Assembly: GCF_002157205.1 (NCBI RefSeq)
Contig: NZ_CP021358.1
Coordinates: 2,046,001-2,110,000 of the forward strand
DNA from: Kushneria marisflavi
Lineage (GTDB): Bacteria > Pseudomonadota > Gammaproteobacteria > Pseudomonadales > Halomonadaceae
Length of the DNA stretch: 64,000 nt
Direction of reading: 5' to 3'
Within the stretch, counting starts at the first letter, position 1. Each line of letters starts with the position of its first letter. This document shows positions 59,997-64,000 of the stretch, one piece after another. The notes below the pieces were generated by a model. That model was not told the origin of the DNA, searched no databases, and saw nothing but the letters and a program-made list of their open reading frames with translations. The translations under genes were made by a program, and so were the position numbers.

Positions 59997-61633
59997 GGGC
60001 GTGCCCTCGGTTGCGGATCCTGAATCTCGCCGCGGTTAAAGATCAGCGAATTGGGTTTCTCGCTGATGGTGCGCGCAGCCGGTTGCAGCGAGCGCATCAG
60101 CTGCTCAAGGCTTTTCAGTGTCGAGGTCAGCTCACCATAGGCCGGTGCCTCGCTCGAGTAGCTCGACAGCGTCTGCTCGATGCTGCGCAGCGTGCGTTGG
60201 ACATCGCTGGGCAGACCACGAGTGCTTTCGTCATTGAGCACTTCATTGAGGCTGCTGGCCGTTTCATTGAGCTCCTTGATCAGCGATTCGGAGCTGGCCA
60301 GGGTCGAATCCAGACGGTTGAGCGACGACTCGACAGGCAGATTGTTGAGCTTGTCGAGCAGGCCGGTGACCTTCTGTTCGATCTGGGCAAAGCTGCCGGG
60401 TTCGCTGGGGAAGACGGTCACACCGTTGTATTCCGTGAGCGTCTGTTCAGGCGGATTGTCCACGAAGTTGGTGTCCACAAAGAGCGCGCCGGTAAAGAGA
60501 TTGCCGGTCTTGAGCGAAGCGCGCAGGCCATGGTCAAACATGGCCTTGATGCGTGCCCGCCAGTCCTTGAGTGACTCCTCGTCCACCTTCGCCTGCAGTC
60601 GCTGAGGCTCGATGCGGATCAGTACCGGGATGCGGAACCCCTCGACCTGGTTTTCCTGCAGCAGATCGATGCGATAGGGCACGGTATCCACGGTCCCGAT
60701 GCGTACACCGCGGTATTCAACCGGTGCCCCGCGCGACAACCCGCGCACGGTGTCATCGATCATGACCACGTAGCGCAGATAGTGGCTGAAGCTGCCCTGC
60801 AGCGCGTTCTCTTCATCGCTGTACAGGGAAAAGACCATATTGCTGTTGGCCCCCACCGGTTCGCCCGGCGGAATATCTTCCGGTACGCCAAAGGTCACGC
60901 CGCCACTGACCAGCGACTCCAGCGAGCCCAGTCCCAGCGAGAAGCCTTCGGAGGTCAGATCGAAATTGATGCCTGACGCCAGCCAGAAGCGGGTATTGCT
61001 GGTCACCAGATCCTCATAGGGTTCCTGGATGAAGAGCTGATAGTGCACGACGCGGTCTTCGGTATCGAACTCGAGGTTTTCGACCCGGCCGACGGTAAAG
61101 CCCTGAAACAGGACCGGGTCACCGACGTTGAGCGAACCGGCGGCGGCGCTGGTCAGGTGCAGCCGCAGTCCCTTGGCATCCGGCGGTGCGACAGGAGGCT
61201 GTTCCAGCATTTCAAAGCTCTCCTGGGCATTGTCCGAATGCCCCGGCTGCAGCTGGATATAGGCCCCCGACAGCACGGTGTTCAACCCGCTGATGCCTTC
61301 ACGACCGATGCGAGGCTTGACGACCCAGAAGCGGGTCTCTTCGTTGAGCAGGCGGTCGGTGCCCGGGTTCATGCGTGCCTTGATCACGGCATGAGAGGTG
61401 TCTTCCGACAGCGATACCGAGGTGACCTCACCAACATCGACGTTGCGCGCCTTGATCATGGTGTTGCCGGCATCAATACCTTCGGCATTATTCATGATCA
61501 GCGTGATTTCCGGCCCGCGTGAGGCGAGCGTGTGATAGAGCATCCAGCCGCCGATCAAAAGCGCAATCAGCGGGATCAGCCAGACCGGAGAAATATGTCG
61601 GTGCTTCTTTCGCTGCGCGGTGGTCTCGCTCAT
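59993..61633 (-). CDS. pqiB: PqiB, MCE-domain lipid-transport protein
   Basis: 546 residues: one N-terminal membrane helix (about 15-38, SPVWLIPLIALLIGGWMLYH) and three MCE domains (about 40-135, 155-235, 280-385), each opening near 'IKARNVDVGEVTSV', 'DPVLFQGFTVGRVENLEFD', 'PVEYRGVRIGTVDTV'. A long helical C-terminus (about 430-530) forms the needle. Transports lipids across the periplasm with PqiA and PqiC. Overlaps both neighbours by ATGA-type contacts. Confidence 0.95.
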   Translation of the reverse strand: MSETTAQRKKHRHISPVWLIPLIALLIGGWMLYHTLASRGPEITLIMNNAEGIDAGNTMIKARNVDVGEVTSVSLSEDTSHAVIKARMNPGTDRLLNEETRFWVVKPRIGREGISGLNTVLSGAYIQLQPGHSDNAQESFEMLEQPPVAPPDAKGLRLHLTSAAAGSLNVGDPVLFQGFTVGRVENLEFDTEDRVVHYQLFIQEPYEDLVTSNTRFWLASGINFDLTSEGFSLGLGSLESLVSGGVTFGVPEDIPPGEPVGANSNMVFSLYSDEENALQGSFSHYLRYVVMIDDTVRGLSRGAPVEYRGVRIGTVDTVPYRIDLLQENQVEGFRIPVLIRIEPQRLQAKVDEESLKDWRARIKAMFDHGLRASLKTGNLFTGALFVDTNFVDNPPEQTLTEYNGVTVFPSEPGSFAQIEQKVTGLLDKLNNLPVESSLNRLDSTLASSESLIKELNETASSLNEVLNDESTRGLPSDVQRTLRSIEQTLSSYSSEAPAYGELTSTLKSLEQLMRSLQPAARTISEKPNSLIFNRGEIQDPQPRARP

Positions 61634-62961
61634 TGCCCCGTGTCCTGTGCTTTCCCTGCAACCACCGGCTGAGGGGATAATGTGGAAATGTCGTTGTTTT
61701 CAAGGTCCGGATGATCGGCGGCGTCCCAGATCAGGCGCGGATCAAAGCTCATCGCGGCGATCATGGTCAGGATCACCACACCGCCGAAGGCGATGATGCC
61801 GGGCTCGGCCGAGACATGCATCAAAAGCCCCAGCCTGACCAGGGCTGCCAGCAGGGCCACCACGAAGACGTCGATCATCGACCATCGGCCGATGAACTCG
61901 GTAATCCGATACAGGGTCATGCGCACCTCCGGTCGCCATGGCTGTGGCCGGCCAACCTTGATGCACAACCAGAAAAGCGCCAGCAGCTTGGCCACCGGAA
62001 TGACCACACTGGCCAGAAAGATGATGGCTGCAATGGGGTAGTCGCCGTGATCGATCAGCAGCAGTACGCCGCCAATGACGGTCTGGGTGGTCGTGTCATT
62101 GAGACTCGAGACGGTCATGATCGGCAACACCATGGCCGGAATGTAGAGCAGTACCGAAACCACCAGCAGTGCCAGAGTCTTCTGCACGCTGTGGCGTCGG
62201 CGCATGTGCAGTTTCTCGCCGCAGCGGCGGCAGTAGCACGCCCGGTGATGATGGTAGTCGTTGACCGTGCCACAGACCGGGCATCCCACCAGCTTCTGTG
62301 CCTGCGCGGTTTTTCCGGTGCGCGCATGTTCCGGCGGTGGCGGCTCCGGGGCCATGACACTCCAGAGCCAGTCGCGATCCACGCTGCGCGAGATCAGTAG
62401 CATCAGGACCACGAACAGGCAAAAGGCCCAGAAGGAAACGCCAAAGCCGATGCTGGCCAGTGACAGGATCTTGACCAGGCTGACCAGCACGCCGATCAGG
62501 AACACATCCGCCATCATCCAGTGTTCAATGTGGCGCAGGGTGCGCAGCATCAGCATGCCACGAGGCGGGCGATGGCCCAGCAACAGGGCACCATGGAGGA
62601 TGATCACCATGCCCAGATAGAGCATCGGCAGCAGCAACAGCACCATCCACAGCACCACGGCCAGCACGGTGTAGTTGCCGGTCGACAGGATCGTCATGGC
62701 ATCGGTCAGACTGATGGCGCGCTCGAACCCGCGGGCAGAAAAGGAGATGAACGGAAAGGCCAGCGAGGTGACCAGGGCCACCACGGCGGCAATTGCCAGC
62801 GCCAGCGCATGCTGGGCCGGGGCACGCTTTCGCGTCATCAGCTCATGCTGGCAGCGCGGGCAGCGGGCGCTTTCCGAGCACGCCAGCGGCGGCACGATAC
62901 TGACGAGATCGCATTCATGGCAGACCCGCAGGGGCCGCGAAGGCTCAGATAACGTGGTGAT
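61630..62961 (-). CDS. pqiA: PqiA, inner-membrane paraquat-inducible protein
   Basis: About 443 residues if started at 62961. Eight membrane helices in two repeats, and zinc-ribbon cysteine pairs: VCHECD and CPRCQ at the start, CPVCG and CYCRRCGEK in the middle. The first VCHECD pair lies upstream of the first canonical start codon (GTG 62895), which would remove it. The frame continues upstream to a TGA at about 62992-62990 with no ATG, GTG or TTG; the best ribosome site (CGGAGAGAACC) precedes an ATC at 62961-62959. I therefore place the start there. A coding start at GTG 62895 remains possible but would break the first ribbon. Confidence 0.85.
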   Translation of the reverse strand: MTTLSEPSRPLRVCHECDLVSIVPPLACSESARCPRCQHELMTRKRAPAQHALALAIAAVVALVTSLAFPFISFSARGFERAISLTDAMTILSTGNYTVLAVVLWMVLLLLPMLYLGMVIILHGALLLGHRPPRGMLMLRTLRHIEHWMMADVFLIGVLVSLVKILSLASIGFGVSFWAFCLFVVLMLLISRSVDRDWLWSVMAPEPPPPEHARTGKTAQAQKLVGCPVCGTVNDYHHHRACYCRRCGEKLHMRRRHSVQKTLALLVVSVLLYIPAMVLPIMTVSSLNDTTTQTVIGGVLLLIDHGDYPIAAIIFLASVVIPVAKLLALFWLCIKVGRPQPWRPEVRMTLYRITEFIGRWSMIDVFVVALLAALVRLGLLMHVSAEPGIIAFGGVVILTMIAAMSFDPRLIWDAADHPDLENNDISTLSPQPVVAGKAQDTGQ

Positions 62962-63203
62962 GGTTCTCTCCGAAATCAGCCCGGGTCAATTCCGTTCAGG
63001 ACAGATGGATGATATCGGCCAGGGCGGGGCCGACAGTATTAATACCTTCAGACTATAGCCTGGCATGGCGTTCAGGCGCTGTCGCATGTCTCGAGCGTTT
63101 CTGCCCTCGGTGACGCCTCGGGGCCTGTAAACATTCATCATGGTACGTAAATAGCATCGACGGCCAGTGACGGCAAGCCGTCATGTGGCCGGCAAGGAAC
63201 GCG

Positions 63204-64000
63204 TCAGTTCAAGTCGTTGCTCGGCTGATGCCAGAGCCGGTAATAGGCGCCCTCGGGATTGTCGAGCAGCTGTCCGGGTGCGCCATGTTCGATGATCTGC
63301 CCGGCCTGCATGACGACCACCTCATCGGCTCTGGCGATGGTTGAAAGCCGGTGGGCGACCACCACCATGGTGACCCGCCCCTTGAGACCGGCCAGTGCCC
63401 GATTAAGGCGCGATTCGGTCAGGCTGTCGACGCTGGCGGTGGCCTCATCGAGCAGTAGAATACGTGGCTGACGCAGCAACGCCCGAGCGAGCGCCAGCAG
63501 CTGGCGCTCGCCGGTGGACAGGGTCAGGCCCCGCTCGCCCAGAGGCGTGTCGAGCCCGTCGGGCAGACGGTCGATCAGCTCGCGCAACTGCGCTTCATCA
63601 AGGGCGCGCGCCATGCTGGCTTCATCGGCCTCAAGTCCCATCAGCAGATTGTCTCTGAGTGTGGTCGAGCGAATGAAGGGCTCCTGCGGAACGCTGGCCA
63701 TCACCGTGTTGATCACCGACGGTGAGAGCGTCTCGATGGGACGGCCATCGAGCAGCAGACGGCCTTTGGTGACCGGCTGCAGTCCGCCCAGCAGATCCAG
63801 CAGCGTCGACTTGCCGCTGCCGGTATGGCCGACCAGCCCGATAAAGCGACCTTCGGGAATGTCGAGGGTGACGTCATCAAGCGTGTTGTGATCGGCACCG
63901 TGATGGCGAAACGCCAGTGTCTCAAGTCGATAGTCGGCTGACTCGATTGCCCGGTTATCGTCGCCGGCGGCCGCCTGCGGTCGGTCCAGCAAGGAGAGTA
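63204..64000 (-). CDS. ABC exporter ATP-binding half, MdlB-like (partial)
   Basis: The frame is open to the right edge, so the transmembrane domain and start lie outside; about 265 residues are visible. Walker A GLVGHTGSGKSTLLDLL, Q loop SVPQEPF, signature TLSTGERQLLALARALL, Walker B ILLLDEATASVDS and switch His in VVAHRLSTIARAD are complete. The wording of these motifs (for example TPLGERGLTLSTGERQLL) is closest to MdlB-type multidrug/lipid exporters. An MdlA partner should lie upstream of it, outside the window. Confidence 0.85.
   Translation of the reverse strand, partial: LSLLDRPQAAAGDDNRAIESADYRLETLAFRHHGADHNTLDDVTLDIPEGRFIGLVGHTGSGKSTLLDLLGGLQPVTKGRLLLDGRPIETLSPSVINTVMASVPQEPFIRSTTLRDNLLMGLEADEASMARALDEAQLRELIDRLPDGLDTPLGERGLTLSTGERQLLALARALLRQPRILLLDEATASVDSLTESRLNRALAGLKGRVTMVVVAHRLSTIARADEVVVMQAGQIIEHGAPGQLLDNPEGAYYRLWHQPSNDLN

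Overview
The window reads as a chromosomal segment of a gammaproteobacterium with GC-rich coding sequence, most likely a member of the Halomonadaceae (Halomonas, Kushneria, Chromohalobacter group). That placement is an inference from gene content and order: trpI/trpBA, ubiCA, phoBR with phoU nearby, hexR, a glmU-glmR-glmS block beside a complete atpIBEFHAGDC operon, parAB-rsmG-mnmG, and erpA next to an origin-like region. No phage, insertion sequence, CRISPR array, rRNA or tRNA gene was seen. Almost everything is core metabolism and housekeeping.

Layout. 1-3.8 kb: tail of a Gfo/Idh/MocA oxidoreductase, a GntR/FadR regulator, an AraC regulator with a LysE-family exporter, and the TrpI regulator. 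3.9-6.1 kb: trpBA. 6.1-8.2 kb: hupB, ubiC, ubiA. 8.3-13.1 kb: phosphate regulation (phoB, phoR, phoU) around amiD and cysZ, with good Pho boxes before phoB and before phoU. 13.2-18.7 kb: uvrD, hexR, a small charged protein and a stand-alone motA/motB pair. 19-24.5 kb: an NSS transporter, a DUF72 gene with an in-frame stop near its natural start, pdxY and an AsmA-family protein. 24.7-27.1 kb: a PQQ dehydrogenase of the glucose/quinate type whose membrane anchor is a separate gene. 27.3-31.6 kb: the UDP-GlcNAc precursor genes glmS, glmR, glmU. 31.8-38.9 kb: the F1Fo ATP synthase operon. 39-43.4 kb: parB, parA, rsmG, mnmG.

At 43.48-43.93 kb, between mnmG and erpA, lies a probable oriC: an AT-rich unwinding-type stretch with two perfect and at least five near-perfect DnaA boxes. 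Gene polarity switches from minus to plus immediately beyond it, as expected for transcription co-directional with bidirectional replication. To the right come a ClC-type channel, hemJ, thiD, thiE, a second DnaA-box cluster, hemL, and a phosphotransferase/P-loop kinase fusion.

51.4-55.5 kb is the most accessory-looking part: a beta-carbonic anhydrase and a SulP transporter (probable bicarbonate uptake pair), flanked on both sides by paralogous CsgD/LuxR-type regulators, with an AT-rich 417-bp leader containing several inverted repeats. 55.7-64 kb returns to ordinary genes: rdgB, hemW, an OmpA lipoprotein, rlmJ, the pqiABC lipid-transport operon (pqiA apparently starting at a non-canonical ATC codon) and the C-terminal half of an MdlB-like ABC exporter.

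I did not find a clearly new multi-gene system. The observations most worth a second look are the oriC and the DnaA-box cluster at hemL, the regulator-flanked carbonic anhydrase/SulP locus, the two start-region anomalies (DUF72, pqiA) and the split PQQ dehydrogenase.
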